From NCBI RefSeq assembly GCF_022879575.1, contig NZ_CP084261.1, positions 744,001 to 808,000 on the forward strand: 64,000 nt of DNA, written 5' to 3'. Positions 36,990 through 46,977 of this stretch are shown here, piece after piece (the stretch's first letter is position 1; each line of letters opens with the position of its first letter). This stretch comes from Caballeronia sp. SL2Y3. Its GTDB lineage: Bacteria > Pseudomonadota > Gammaproteobacteria > Burkholderiales > Burkholderiaceae. A program made the translations under genes and the position numbers. A model generated the notes under the pieces. The model had not been told where the DNA came from. It searched no databases and saw nothing but the letters and a program-made list of their open reading frames with translations.

Positions 36990-37232
36990 GTGCCGGGCTC
37001 GCCTTCGCTGTCATCAAGCGCTGTCATCAAGATCAGTGACCTCGCCGACAGCGTCGAGCTTGACCGGCAAGCGATGGCCAGCATCGCCGGTGGCTCGCGC
37101 GAGCGCATGCGTTCGTCATTTCGCATTCTGCATGCAAACCCGCAGCGCGTGGTCGATTACTCCGGCGTCCCGGTGAAAGACGTGCCCGTGCAGCAGCCGG
37201 GACCGTTCGTTCACAAGCTGGTATCGGAGTGA
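36990..37232 (+). CDS. Small protein with double-glycine-leader-like segment
   Basis: About 80 residues. The convincing part is IKISDLADSVELDRQAMASI followed by AGG, then a basic SRERMRSSFRIL and a tail ending FVHKLVSE. The SDL-x3-ELDRxAM-x-x-I-x-GG pattern resembles leader segments of small peptides cut after double glycine, which are common as unannotated genes in Burkholderiales. No ATG is present at the expected place. The reading uses a GTG at 36990 without a good ribosome site, and a 13-bp direct duplication (CGCTGTCATCAAG twice, about 37006-37031) sits just before the conserved part. The gene may have lost its start. No exporter or modification enzyme is adjacent. Confidence 0.45.
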   Translation: MPGSPSLSSSAVIKISDLADSVELDRQAMASIAGGSRERMRSSFRILHANPQRVVDYSGVPVKDVPVQQPGPFVHKLVSE

Positions 37233-37242
37233 TTCAGAGCGA

Positions 37243-40200
37243 TCAGTCAGGAACCGCCATCTGACGCGCGGACGACGTGCCCAACGACCGCACGCTTCGT
37301 TTGACGAGGGCAAGACGCACGCGCTCGCGCATTGGCGCGTCGGCATCGCCGAAAACATGCGTCTTGCCCGCGATCACCGCGCCGACCGGCACGCCATCCA
37401 GGTAGAGCACGCGGTTGCCCGCCAGCGCCGGCACTTTGTCGCCGGGAAGGAGCGTTCCGGCGAGGTTCAGCGGATCGACCGCGCTCAACGCGACGAATGC
37501 GCCCTCCTTCGGCCGCCTGCGCATCTCGCGCAAAAGCGGAACGGCCTCGGGCAGCGCGAACTGCTCGCCCGCGAGTCCCGCCACGAAACGCCCGCCGCGT
37601 ATCTCGCCGCGCGCCTCCAGCCGGTGATAGACGCGCAGCAGGTCGCGCCATGGCGGCAGCCATTGCGCCTCGCGTTCGAGCAGCCGCCAGAACACGACGC
37701 CGTAGCGCCGAAGCAAGGTTAGCGCGACGTGCTCGGCATCGCTGCCGTCATGATCGGGGCTTGCGCGATGCAGCAGCGCCCAGCGGCCTGCATCGTCCAT
37801 TCCGCCGATGAAAAGCCCGCCGCCCGGCCTGCGCGTGCGCCGCGATATCGCGTTGCGCTTGGCGGCCGGCGTGAGCAGCGCGCGCAGGCCCGCGAAGCTG
37901 TCGGCGTTCACGAGGCCGAGCGCGACGAGTTCGCCGAGCGCGTCCTCCAGTTCGGTGCGCAGCATGCGCGTTTCGGCGAGCAGTTCGTCGAAGAACATCG
38001 CGCCGTGCGCCGACAGTGCATCGAAGACGCGTCCGGCACGCGACGACAGCGCGGGCGCTTCGTCCGGGCGCATCAGCGCATTCCACGCCGCGAGGGCGCG
38101 TCGCGGCAGCAGCACGATCGGCGTGCCGCGCACGGGACCGCCCGCAGCGCGCATGCGTCCCGCCGGACGCGACCACGTGATCTTCCCGGCGCGGCAGATT
38201 TCGTCGAGCCAGATGCCGGAATAATCCGCGATGCGCGCGGGCAGAATCTCCTCCTCCCACGCGACGGCGGGCGCCTCGAAGCCCTCGAGCTGTTCGAGGA
38301 CGGCGAGCAACGCGTCGCGACCCTCGCCACGCGCATCGGGCGCGACGCGCTGCCACTCGAACAGGAAGCGCATGAAGTCCTGCCGCTCGACCGGCTCGAT
38401 CTCGCGACGCAGCCGCCGCACCGTATAGCGATGAATGCGCGCAAGCAGATGGCGCTCGCACCACTGTTCATCGACGCCGGATGCGCCCGATGCGCCGGAT
38501 GCGTTCGGCGTGAAATGGCCGCGCATCACGTAGCCCTCAGATTCGAGGCGCGTCAGCGCGACCGCAACCGACGACGCCGGCAGCGCCAGCGGCCGCGCGA
38601 TCTCCGCCAAGGTCAGCGGACCGAAGCCCGACAGCCGCGCGCGCACGATTTCCACGAGCGCGTCGTCGGGGTTCCACTCCGCGTCGAAGCCGGGCGGCGG
38701 CGTGAGGCGCGGGTGCATCGGCGCGTGTTCGTAGACCGCGCGCAGCAGCGAGAGGCGCTCGACGGGCGTCCACAGGCCGTCGTGCTCGGCGATCTGCAGG
38801 CGCGTCGCACGGCCGGCGCGGGCCAGCGCGTCGAGCCATGCAGGCCAGCCGTCGCTCGCGGCGGCTTCGGCGTCCGTCACTCCCGCTAGGCTCGTCAGCG
38901 CCTCGTGCATTTCGTCGGCGCTCGTCACCGTGGGCCACGCTTCCGCGCGCACGCTTGCGATGGCGTCGGCATCGAGCGCGCCGAGGTCGTCCGTCGATTG
39001 CGGATCGGTCCAGCGACGCGCGAGCACCGCCTGCGTGCGGCGTTCTTCGAGCGGGGCGTCGTCGAGGAAGGCATACGGCCGCGCCGACAATATCTCGGCG
39101 GCGAGCGGCGATGGCGCAGGCAAGTCGCGCGTGACGAGCCGCACGTCGCCCGCCTCGATGCGCCGCAAGAGCGCAAGCCACGCGTCGCTGTCCATTGCAT
39201 CGTGCATACAATCGTCGATGGTCTGCTGGACGAGCGGATGCGCCGGCACGTCGCGCTCGCCGACGAGGTTCTCCGCGCACGCGACCTGATCCGGGAACAC
39301 GGCCGCGAGGAGATCTTCGCTCTTCATGCGCTGCAATTGCGGCGCGACCTTGCGCCCGCCCGCGTAACGCGGCAGCGCGAGCGCGTTGGTCGCGTTCCAC
39401 CGCCAGCGCACGCCGAAGAGCGGCGCGTCGAGCAGCGCCTGAATCAGCACATGCTCGGCGGTGGCCGACTTCAGATAGCGCCAGACGTCGTCGAGCACGA
39501 AGCTATGGCTGCCGGTGAGCGACAGCACGATCGCGTCTTCGGTCGCCGCCGCCTGAAGCTCGAAGTTGAACGTGCGGCAGAACCGCTTGCGCAGCGCGAG
39601 TCCCCACGCGCGATTCACGCGGCTGCCGAACGGCGCGTGAATGACGAGTTGCGTGCCACCGGATTCATCGAAGAACCGCTCCATGACGAGCGTGTCCTGC
39701 GTCGGCAGAACGGAGAGCGCCGCGCGGGAGCGGGCCAGATACTCGACGATCTGCCGCGCCGCTTCCGTGCCGATGCCTGTTTCGTCGGCAAGCCAGTGGA
39801 CCGTGGCATCGACGCGCGTTTCGGCATCTTGCATCTTGCATGCAGCATCCATCATGCAAGAGACCGGCCGCGCGCCATCGCCCGATGCGAGGCGTGCATC
39901 GATGTCCGCGCGCAATCGCGAGATCGCGAACGAAAGCTCATCGCTGCGGCCCGGCGCTTCGCCCAGCCAGAACGGAATGTTCGGCGGCTGGCCGTTGGCA
40001 TTCTCGACTCGCACGCGCCCGCCTTCCACGCGCAAGATGCGGTACGACGTATTGCCGAGCTGGAAGATGTCGCCGGCAAGGCTTTCGACGGCGAAGTCCT
40101 CGTTGACCGTGCCGACCTGCAAGCCTTGCGGCTCGAGCAACACGGCGAAATCGGCGTTGTCTGGAATCGCCCCGCCCGACGTCACGGCGGTGAGCTTGCC

Positions 40201-41685
40201 ACCGCGCCGGGCGCGCAGCGTGCGGCTAACCGCATCGCGGTGCACGTAAGCGGCACGCACGCCCTGACGGCCCGTGTAGCCTTCGGCGAGCGTGCGCAGT
40301 ACGGCGTCGTAGTGCGAGCGGTCCAGCGTCGCGTACGGATACGCGCGGCGGATACGCTCGAACAGCGCATCCTCGCCCCACTCGCGGCACGCGACCTCGG
40401 CGGTGATCTGCTGCGCGAGCACGTCGAGCGGCGCGCGCGGAACCGTGAGGGCGTCGAGTTCGCCGCGCCGCACGCAGTCGACGAGCGCGGCGCATTCGAT
40501 AAGGTCATCACGCGAAGTCGGAAAAAGCCGGCCTTTCGGCACGCCGCCGACATGGTGGCCCGAACGCCCGACGCGCTGCAGAAATGCGCCGATGGAACCG
40601 GGCGAGCCGATTTGGCATACAAGATCCACATCGCCAATGTCGATGCCCAGTTCCAGCGAAGCGGTGGCGATCAGCACGCGCAACTCGCCGCGCTTTAGAC
40701 GCTGTTCCGCGTCGAGCCGATGCTCTCGCGCCAGGCTGCCGTGATGCGCCGCGACGGCCTCCTTGCCGAGCCGGTCCGTCAGATGCCGCGCGGCGCGCTC
40801 GGCCATGCGCCGCGTATTCACGAAGACGAGCGTCGTACGATGCTGCGCCGACAGTTCCGCGAGCCGGTCGTAGACGCGCTCCCACATGTCGTTGGACATG
40901 ATCGCTTCGAGCGGCATCGGCGGCAGTTCGAGCGCAAGATCGCGGGCGCGCGCGTGCCCCACGTCGACGATCTCGCAGGAACGGCCTTCCCCCGCGAGAA
41001 ACTTCGCGACGAGCTCGATGGGCTTTTGAGTCGCCGAGAGCCCGACGCGAACGGGCGGCGCCGCGCCGCGCTCCTCGCACAGCGCGTCGAGCCGCTCGAG
41101 GCTGAGGCTCAGGTGCGATCCGCGTTTGCCGCCCGCGACCGCGTGTATTTCGTCGACAATCACGGTGCGCGTGGTCGACAACATACCGCGGCCCGAGTCG
41201 GACGAAAGCAGCACGTAGAGCGATTCCGGCGTCGTCACGAGGATATGCGGCGGACGCTTCTTCACCGCGTTGCGCTCCTGCTGCGTGGTGTCGCCGGTGC
41301 GCACGGCGGCGCGGATCTCCGGCGCCGCTGCGCCCATCTCGCGCAACTCGCGCGCAATGCCCGCAAGCGGCTCTTCGAGATTCACGCGGATGTCGTTCGA
41401 TAGTGCCTTCAGCGGCGAGACATAGACGACGCGCGTCTCGTCGGGCAAAACGCCGCCGCCCGCGATGCCGTCCCGCACGAGCTCATCGAGTGCGGCGAGG
41501 AAGGCGGTGAGCGTCTTGCCCGAACCGGTGGGGGCCGCGACGAGCGTGGAGCGGCGCGCATGAATAAGCGGCCACGCGCGCGCCTGCGCGGCGGTCGGCG
41601 CTGCGAAGTGCGCGCGGAACCAGTTGACGACAGCGGGATGAAAGCCCGCGAGGGCGTCGTCGGGCGATGTGGAGTCCGTGGTCAT
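37243..41685 (-). CDS. lhr: Lhr-type ATP-dependent helicase, long form
   Basis: 1480-residue superfamily 2 helicase of the Lhr group, acting on DNA or RNA-DNA hybrids in repair. Motif I is APTGSGKT (51-58) and motif [15 protein letters not shown] near 185. Motif III LSATQ and the second RecA domain follow ([40 protein letters not shown]). Lhr-specific winged-helix and core domains extend to about 900, then the long C-terminal extension of full-length Lhr ([35 protein letters not shown]). Length agrees with long Lhr. Residues around 605-622 ([10 protein letters not shown]) are encoded by a short palindromic element also found after ackA. Confidence 0.94.
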   Translation of the reverse strand: MTTDSTSPDDALAGFHPAVVNWFRAHFAAPTAAQARAWPLIHARRSTLVAAPTGSGKTLTAFLAALDELVRDGIAGGGVLPDETRVVYVSPLKALSNDIRVNLEEPLAGIARELREMGAAAPEIRAAVRTGDTTQQERNAVKKRPPHILVTTPESLYVLLSSDSGRGMLSTTRTVIVDEIHAVAGGKRGSHLSLSLERLDALCEERGAAPPVRVGLSATQKPIELVAKFLAGEGRSCEIVDVGHARARDLALELPPMPLEAIMSNDMWERVYDRLAELSAQHRTTLVFVNTRRMAERAARHLTDRLGKEAVAAHHGSLAREHRLDAEQRLKRGELRVLIATASLELGIDIGDVDLVCQIGSPGSIGAFLQRVGRSGHHVGGVPKGRLFPTSRDDLIECAALVDCVRRGELDALTVPRAPLDVLAQQITAEVACREWGEDALFERIRRAYPYATLDRSHYDAVLRTLAEGYTGRQGVRAAYVHRDAVSRTLRARRGGKLTAVTSGGAIPDNADFAVLLEPQGLQVGTVNEDFAVESLAGDIFQLGNTSYRILRVEGGRVRVENANGQPPNIPFWLGEAPGRSDELSFAISRLRADIDARLASGDGARPVSCMMDAACKMQDAETRVDATVHWLADETGIGTEAARQIVEYLARSRAALSVLPTQDTLVMERFFDESGGTQLVIHAPFGSRVNRAWGLALRKRFCRTFNFELQAAATEDAIVLSLTGSHSFVLDDVWRYLKSATAEHVLIQALLDAPLFGVRWRWNATNALALPRYAGGRKVAPQLQRMKSEDLLAAVFPDQVACAENLVGERDVPAHPLVQQTIDDCMHDAMDSDAWLALLRRIEAGDVRLVTRDLPAPSPLAAEILSARPYAFLDDAPLEERRTQAVLARRWTDPQSTDDLGALDADAIASVRAEAWPTVTSADEMHEALTSLAGVTDAEAAASDGWPAWLDALARAGRATRLQIAEHDGLWTPVERLSLLRAVYEHAPMHPRLTPPPGFDAEWNPDDALVEIVRARLSGFGPLTLAEIARPLALPASSVAVALTRLESEGYVMRGHFTPNASGASGASGVDEQWCERHLLARIHRYTVRRLRREIEPVERQDFMRFLFEWQRVAPDARGEGRDALLAVLEQLEGFEAPAVAWEEEILPARIADYSGIWLDEICRAGKITWSRPAGRMRAAGGPVRGTPIVLLPRRALAAWNALMRPDEAPALSSRAGRVFDALSAHGAMFFDELLAETRMLRTELEDALGELVALGLVNADSFAGLRALLTPAAKRNAISRRTRRPGGGLFIGGMDDAGRWALLHRASPDHDGSDAEHVALTLLRRYGVVFWRLLEREAQWLPPWRDLLRVYHRLEARGEIRGGRFVAGLAGEQFALPEAVPLLREMRRRPKEGAFVALSAVDPLNLAGTLLPGDKVPALAGNRVLYLDGVPVGAVIAGKTHVFGDADAPMRERVRLALVKRSVRSLGTSSARQMAVPD
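39824..39860. repeat. Short palindromic element inside lhr
   Basis: The segment reads TGCATCTTGCATGCAGCAT (39830-39848), then a five-base interruption, then ATGCAAG. It shares a 16-base core plus the opposite arm with the element at 46895-46918 after ackA. It is in frame and adds no stop codon to lhr. Confidence 0.6.
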
Positions 41686-41835
41686 CCAGACATTCTAGGG
41701 GTGGTTGCGAAACCGCGTTTTGCATTCCGCATGCCGTTTTCGGACAGATCCCATGCGACCGGGCGTTGATTGCGGCCATCCTACGGCCGTCCCGGCGCGC
41801 TCCCGCCGCTTCCCCTCCATTTGCATATTGCATTC

Positions 41836-43134
41836 ATGATCGTCATCAGCCTGCTTTCCGACCACGCGCCCGGCGCGCTCGCCAATCATCGCCGGTATGC
41901 CCGCATGCACGGTTACCGGCATGTTGAAATCGACCTGTCGGAACTGTCCGGCAGCACCGCGCATGCGCTCTGGATGTTCAAGTACGAAACACTGCTGCAC
42001 TGGCTGAACAAAGCCGAGCCCGGCGCCATCATAATGCTGTTGACGCAGAACGCCGCGATCATCGGCGCGATGCCGTTGGCCGAGTTGCTCCAAGGCCGCG
42101 ACTGGCTTCTCACCTGCGAGGACTCGCCGCATCCGCAGACCGATGTTCAGGTATGGCGCAACACCGACGACGTTCGCCGCAAGCTGTATAAGCTCGTCAC
42201 GAGCTGCCGGTTCAGCGTCGAGCTTCCCGCGGAAGAAGGCATGCTGCTGTGTGAATTCGAGGCACTGCCCGCTCGCAGCATGATCGGCGAAGTCTATGTG
42301 ACCTTGCCCGCTGCGGCGTCGCTTCAAAGCGTGTGGGCGACATGGCCTGCGTTCTCGCTATGCATCCGCGAAGAGCCGCAGCATCGGCGGTTTCGCACGG
42401 CGCTGTTCGCGCATATCAATGCATGCATGGCGCGGGGCCTGCCGTTCCTGTCTTTCTTGGCCGCAGAAGCGGACGAAACTGGCGCACAAAGCGTTTATCA
42501 GCCCGGCCAGCCGATTGCCGTGGTCACGCTCTATACGCCGAATGTCGCTCGTTACGGGCGCATTGCAGAGGCTAATTTCAGGCGCTATTGCGCGCGTCAT
42601 GGCTATACGCTGTATGTTCACCGCGAGATTCCCGCGCATCTGAACGACGGCAAGACAGCGGGCAACTGGCTCAAGCCGGCTCTCTTGCGCGAATATCTGC
42701 CGCATCACGAATGGGTCTTCTGGGTCGATGCCGACGTGCTATTCAACGACATGAATCGCACGCTCGAATCCATCATGCAGGGACAGGACGCGGTATTCGC
42801 CCGCGACGTCGGCACCTGGACGTTCAACTCCGGCATCATGGGCTTTCGCCGCACGCAAGCGAACTACGATGCGTTTCATCACATCCTGCACGAGTGCTCG
42901 CAACTGGATGACAAATCGAGCGTCTATGTGAATAGGGGCGATCAATACTTCTTCATCCGCGAATACGAAGGTCATGCGGACTTCGACGCAACGCGCATCG
43001 CGTCGTTCATCGATTGGAATACGCCGTGGATCTACCGGCGTCCCGACAGCTTCATGGTGCATTACATCGGCGTATGGGAAGACAATAAAGCCTTGCTGAT
43101 GGATTACGATCTGGCGCAGTCCGCCATGTATTGA
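41836..43134 (+). CDS. Galactosyltransferase GMA12/MNN10-like glycosyltransferase
   Basis: 432-residue protein. The C-terminal half (from about residue 225) looks like a GT34-type fold: AVVTLYTPNVARYGRIAEAN, YTLYVHREIP, then HHEWVFWVDADVLFND carrying the DxD metal/nucleotide-sugar motif, and MVHYIGVWEDNKALLMDY. The N-terminal half opens with a similar module (MIVISLLSDHAPGALANHRR, YETLLHWLNKAEPGAI), suggesting an internal duplication in which the first copy lacks a DxD. No membrane segment is visible. Acceptor unknown. Confidence 0.75.
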   Translation: MIVISLLSDHAPGALANHRRYARMHGYRHVEIDLSELSGSTAHALWMFKYETLLHWLNKAEPGAIIMLLTQNAAIIGAMPLAELLQGRDWLLTCEDSPHPQTDVQVWRNTDDVRRKLYKLVTSCRFSVELPAEEGMLLCEFEALPARSMIGEVYVTLPAAASLQSVWATWPAFSLCIREEPQHRRFRTALFAHINACMARGLPFLSFLAAEADETGAQSVYQPGQPIAVVTLYTPNVARYGRIAEANFRRYCARHGYTLYVHREIPAHLNDGKTAGNWLKPALLREYLPHHEWVFWVDADVLFNDMNRTLESIMQGQDAVFARDVGTWTFNSGIMGFRRTQANYDAFHHILHECSQLDDKSSVYVNRGDQYFFIREYEGHADFDATRIASFIDWNTPWIYRRPDSFMVHYIGVWEDNKALLMDYDLAQSAMY

Positions 43135-43216
43135 GCCGCGCCTGCGGTTCTGTCAAAACTCCGTCGCGAGAACACAAGTATGATGTTGCGCGACGCCTTC
43201 ACATTCGTCTCGCATC

Positions 43217-43245
43217 TCAGGGGCGCGCGACCGATGCGCCCCTGA
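43217..43245. promoter_or_regulatory. Perfect 10-bp hairpin upstream of phosphoketolase
   Basis: TCAGGGGCGC (43217-43226) pairs with GCGCCCCTGA (43236-43245) around a 9-nt loop. It lies 82 nt after the glycosyltransferase stop and 100 nt before the phosphoketolase start. There is no T-run, so it may be a weak terminator or a 5'-leader structure. Confidence 0.45.
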
Positions 43246-43345
43246 AACCTACCGCCTTCCATCACAGGACTCCGACACAGCCGAATCACTCGCATCAAGC
43301 CGCAAGCCGACGCTCGACCCGAACTTTCACCGCAAGGAGAAGCAA

Positions 43346-45745
43346 TTGAACGACGACGTCCAAGGCAAGACCGCGACGAACACCCCTCTCGCTCCCGACC
43401 TGCTGCGTAATATCGACGCCTATTGGCGCGCCTGCAATTACCTCTCGGTCGGCATGATCTACCTGCGCGCCAATCCGTTGCTGCGCGAACCCCTCAAGCC
43501 TGAGCACATCAAGCGACGTCTGCTCGGCCATTGGGGCTCGGACCCGGGCCAATCGTTCGTGTGGGTGCATCTGAACCGCCTCATCAAACGCGACGATCTG
43601 AACGTCATGTTCGTTTCCGGGCCCGGCCACGGTGCGCCCGCAACGCTCGCGAACTCATATCTCGAAGGACATTACTCGGAGATCTATCCGGATCGAAGCC
43701 CTGACGAGCGCGGCATGTTGCGGCTCTTTCGCGCGTTCTCGTCGCCAGGCGGCATCGGCTCACATTGCACGCCGGAGACGCCAGGTTCCATTCACGAAGG
43801 CGGCGAACTCGGCTACAGCCTGTCGCATTCCTTCGGCGCGGCATTCGATAACCCCGACCTGATCGTTGCGACGATGGTGGGCGATGGCGAAGCGGAAACC
43901 GGCCCGCTCGCGACCTCGTGGCATTCGAACAAGTTTCTCAATCCAGCGACCGACGGTGCGGTGCTGCCGATTCTCCATCTGAACGGCTACAAGATCGCCA
44001 ATCCGACCATCCTCGCGCGTATTCCGCACGACGAACTCGAAGCGTTGTTCAAGGGCTATGGCTACGCGCCGTATTTCGTCGAAGGCGATGACCCTGAGAC
44101 GATGCATCAGTTGATGGCCGCGACACTGGAACGCTGCATCGGCGACATTCGCGCGATACAGCAACGCGCTCGCGAGAACCCTGCCGATGTGACGCGTCCC
44201 CGCTGGCCGATGATCGTGCTGCGCTCGCCGAAAGGCTGGACAGGTCCGAAGGAAGTGAATGGTCACAAGGTAGAAGGCTTCTGGCGTTCGCATCAGGTGC
44301 CCGTGCTCGATCCGGCGACGAACTACAAGAGTCTTGCCGTGCTCGAAGACTGGATGCGAAGCTACAAGCCGGAAGAACTCTTCGATGAAGACGGACGCCT
44401 TGTCGAAAGCCTGCGTGAACTCGCGCCCGTGGGCGGCCGGCGTATCAGCGCGAATCCGCACGCAAATGGCGGCTTGCTGCGGCAAGCACTCGATATGCCG
44501 GATATCCGCGACTACGCCTTCGAATTCAAGAGCGCGGCGAGCGTCTATCAATCGCCGACGATGGTGCTCGCAACTTTCCTGCGCGATGTGATCCGCCGCA
44601 ACATGCAGAGCTTTCGTCTCTTCGGCCCGGATGAAACGGCAAGCAACAAGCTCGACGGCGTGTATGAAGCATCCGGCAAACGCTGGCTCGCGCAATTCAA
44701 GCCCGAGGACGCCGACGGTAGCGCTCTTTCCACCGATGGCCGCGTGATGGAGATGCTTTCCGAGCACACGCTCGAAGGCTGGTTCGAAGGGTACGTATTG
44801 ACGGGCCGTCACGGCCTCTTCGCGACGTACGAAGCGTTCGTGCATGTCATCGATTCGATGTTCAATCAGCACGCGAAATGGCTGGAGAAAGCGAAGAAAG
44901 AGTTGTCGTGGCGCGCGCCTGTGCCGTCCATCAATCTGCTCATCACGTCGCTTGTCTGGCGTCAGGACCATAACGGCTTCACGCATCAAGACCCCGGCTT
45001 TCTCGACGTCGTCACCAACAAGAGCCCGGAGGTCGTGCGTATCTATCTGCCGCCGGATGCGAATTGCCTCCTGAGCGTGGCGGACCATTGCCTGCGCTCG
45101 CACGACTATGTGAACGTGATTGTCGCGGACAAGCAGCCGCACTTGCAGTATCTGAACATGCAGGACGCGATGGTGCATTGCGCGAAAGGCATCGGCATAT
45201 GGGACTGGGCATCGACCGATCAAAACCACGAGCCGGATGTAGTCGTTGCATCGGCGGGCGATATCGCAACAATGGAAGCCCTTGCCGCTGTCGAAATCCT
45301 CAAGACGCAATGCCCCGACCTTAAGATCCGCTTCGTCAATGTGGTGGATCTGTTCAGGCTCATGCCCGACACCGATCATCCGCACGGCTTGTCCAATCGC
45401 GATTTCGATTCGCTCTTTACGCGCGACAAGCCCGTGATCTTCAACTTCCATTCGTATGCGTCGCTCGTTCACAAGCTCACGTATAACCGCACGAACCACG
45501 ACAACATGCATGTGCACGGATACCGTGAACGCGGCAACATCAATACGCCGTTCGAACTCGCCATCATCAACGGCGTCGATCGCTACAGCCTCGCTATCGA
45601 CGTGATCGACCGCGTGCCGGGTCTTTCCAGCACGGCGGCGCATACCAAGGAAATGCTCAAGAATCAGATCATCGAGAGCATTCGTTATGCGCATGAGGAA
45701 GGTATCGATCGGGACGAGATCCGCGAATGGACGTGGAAGGGTTGA
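43346..45745 (+). CDS. xfp: Xylulose-5-phosphate/fructose-6-phosphate phosphoketolase
   Basis: 799-residue thiamine-diphosphate enzyme. It splits xylulose-5-P (or fructose-6-P) with phosphate to acetyl-P plus glyceraldehyde-3-P (or erythrose-4-P). Hallmarks are [19 protein letters not shown] near 63, [18 protein letters not shown] near 93, [20 protein letters not shown], the ThDP region [20 protein letters not shown], and [20 protein letters not shown]. Length is normal (about 790-830). The start is TTG at 43346, set by AAGGAG at 43334-43339; no ATG fits. ackA follows after four bases, so the pair converts sugar phosphate to acetate and ATP. Confidence 0.96.
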   Translation: MNDDVQGKTATNTPLAPDLLRNIDAYWRACNYLSVGMIYLRANPLLREPLKPEHIKRRLLGHWGSDPGQSFVWVHLNRLIKRDDLNVMFVSGPGHGAPATLANSYLEGHYSEIYPDRSPDERGMLRLFRAFSSPGGIGSHCTPETPGSIHEGGELGYSLSHSFGAAFDNPDLIVATMVGDGEAETGPLATSWHSNKFLNPATDGAVLPILHLNGYKIANPTILARIPHDELEALFKGYGYAPYFVEGDDPETMHQLMAATLERCIGDIRAIQQRARENPADVTRPRWPMIVLRSPKGWTGPKEVNGHKVEGFWRSHQVPVLDPATNYKSLAVLEDWMRSYKPEELFDEDGRLVESLRELAPVGGRRISANPHANGGLLRQALDMPDIRDYAFEFKSAASVYQSPTMVLATFLRDVIRRNMQSFRLFGPDETASNKLDGVYEASGKRWLAQFKPEDADGSALSTDGRVMEMLSEHTLEGWFEGYVLTGRHGLFATYEAFVHVIDSMFNQHAKWLEKAKKELSWRAPVPSINLLITSLVWRQDHNGFTHQDPGFLDVVTNKSPEVVRIYLPPDANCLLSVADHCLRSHDYVNVIVADKQPHLQYLNMQDAMVHCAKGIGIWDWASTDQNHEPDVVVASAGDIATMEALAAVEILKTQCPDLKIRFVNVVDLFRLMPDTDHPHGLSNRDFDSLFTRDKPVIFNFHSYASLVHKLTYNRTNHDNMHVHGYRERGNINTPFELAIINGVDRYSLAIDVIDRVPGLSSTAAHTKEMLKNQIIESIRYAHEEGIDRDEIREWTWKG

Positions 45746-45749
45746 TGCG

Positions 45750-46868
45750 ATGACACAAGGCATCGTGGTGTTGAATAGCGGTTCGTCGTCACTGAAGTTC
45801 GGCGTGTTCGTGCCGCACCCTAACGAACATGCGTGCGACGAACATGCGTGGCTCACGGGCAGCGCGAAAGGGATCGGGCGCGAGAACGGGTCGCTCGCCA
45901 TGCGCTCGGCGGATGGCAGCATCGATATCTCGCAGGATCACCTGATGGAGTCGCAGCACGACGCATTGCAGCGCGTTGCCGATGCCCTTCGCGAGCACTT
46001 GCACGAGCCGCTCGCGGCGGTGGGGCATCGCGTCGTGCACGGCGGCCCGCGTGTGCGCGCGCATTGCAAACTCACGCCGGAGGTGAAGAAGCGCCTGACC
46101 GAAGCGGTTGCGTTCGCGCCGCTGCATCTGCCGCAGTCGCTGGCGTTGATCGACGAAGCGCAACGCATCTTCTCAGGCATGCCGCATTTTGCATGCTTCG
46201 ATACGGTGTTCCATCGCACGCTGCCGGAACGTGCGACTCGCTTTGCGTTACCGCGTGACTATGCGCAACGCGGCGTGGTGCGTTATGGCTTTCACGGGCT
46301 GTCTTATGAGTACATCGTGAGCACGCTGGGCGACGCGGTGCCCTCGCGCGTCGTGATCGCTCATCTGGGGTCCGGCGCGAGTCTGTGCGCGCTGAAAGAC
46401 GGCCGTTCTGTCGATACGTCGATGGGCATGACGCCGACGGGCGGCATCCCGATGGCGACGCGCAGCGGCGATCTCGACCCCGGCGTGCTGATTCATCTGT
46501 TGCGCCACGAATCAATCGACGCGGACGCGCTCGAAGCGCTCGTCAATCGTTCGAGCGGCCTGAAGGCGCTGTCGAATTCCGACGACGACATGCAGACCTT
46601 GCTCGCCCGCCGCGATCAGGGCGATACAGACGCGGCGCTCGCGATCGACGTGTTCTGTGACGCGATCCGAAAGACCATCGGCGCCTATGCGGCCGTGCTC
46701 GGCGGGCTCGACCTCATCGTGTTCAGCGGCGGTATAGGCGAGCATAGTGAAGCCATTCGTGCGCAGATACTGGAAGGGCTGGCGTTTCTGAATGCGCCGC
46801 ATCGCGTTGTACCTACCGATGAGGAAACGCAGATTGCCCGGCATTGCCGGCGCTTGCTTGCCGGGTGA
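45750..46868 (+). CDS. ackA: Acetate kinase
   Basis: 372-residue acetate kinase that makes ATP and acetate from acetyl-P. Motifs are VVLNSGSSSLKFGVF (residues 6-20), GHRVVHGGPRV, FDTVFHRTLPE, RYGFHGLSYEY, HLGSGASLCALKDGRSVDTS, TPTGGIPMATRSGDLDPGV and VFSGGIGEHSEAIR. It is slightly short but complete. Four bases separate it from the phosphoketolase stop. In this order the two act as a phosphoketolase shunt; the more usual pta is absent here. Confidence 0.96.
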   Translation: MTQGIVVLNSGSSSLKFGVFVPHPNEHACDEHAWLTGSAKGIGRENGSLAMRSADGSIDISQDHLMESQHDALQRVADALREHLHEPLAAVGHRVVHGGPRVRAHCKLTPEVKKRLTEAVAFAPLHLPQSLALIDEAQRIFSGMPHFACFDTVFHRTLPERATRFALPRDYAQRGVVRYGFHGLSYEYIVSTLGDAVPSRVVIAHLGSGASLCALKDGRSVDTSMGMTPTGGIPMATRSGDLDPGVLIHLLRHESIDADALEALVNRSSGLKALSNSDDDMQTLLARRDQGDTDAALAIDVFCDAIRKTIGAYAAVLGGLDLIVFSGGIGEHSEAIRAQILEGLAFLNAPHRVVPTDEETQIARHCRRLLAG

Positions 46869-46873
46869 CTCTT

Positions 46874-46918
46874 TGCATCTTGCATGCTGAACGATGCATC
46901 TTGCATGCAGCATGCAAG
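46874..46918. repeat. Short palindromic element after ackA
   Basis: Two direct copies of TGCATCTTGCATGC (46874-46887 and 46895-46908). The second is part of a palindrome CTTGCATGC-A-GCATGCAAG (46900-46918). A closely related sequence lies inside lhr at 39824-39860. Confidence 0.75.
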
Positions 46919-46920
46919 AA

Positions 46921-46955
46921 GCAAAACGCCCGGCGGCTACGATGCTGGCCGGGCG
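46921..46955 (-). terminator. Rho-independent terminator of the MFS gene
   Basis: The 8-bp stem CGCCCGGC/GCCGGGCG (46927-46934 and 46948-46955) is followed on the minus strand by TTTTGC. It lies 22 nt past the MFS stop codon. The hairpin can also stop ackA transcription from the other side. Confidence 0.7.
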
Positions 46956-46977
46956 CGCCCGCCGTAACGATCAAACC

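Noticed and set aside
43760..45922. 720-codon minus-strand frame opposite xfp
   Set aside because: Antisense shadow of phosphoketolase; no motif.
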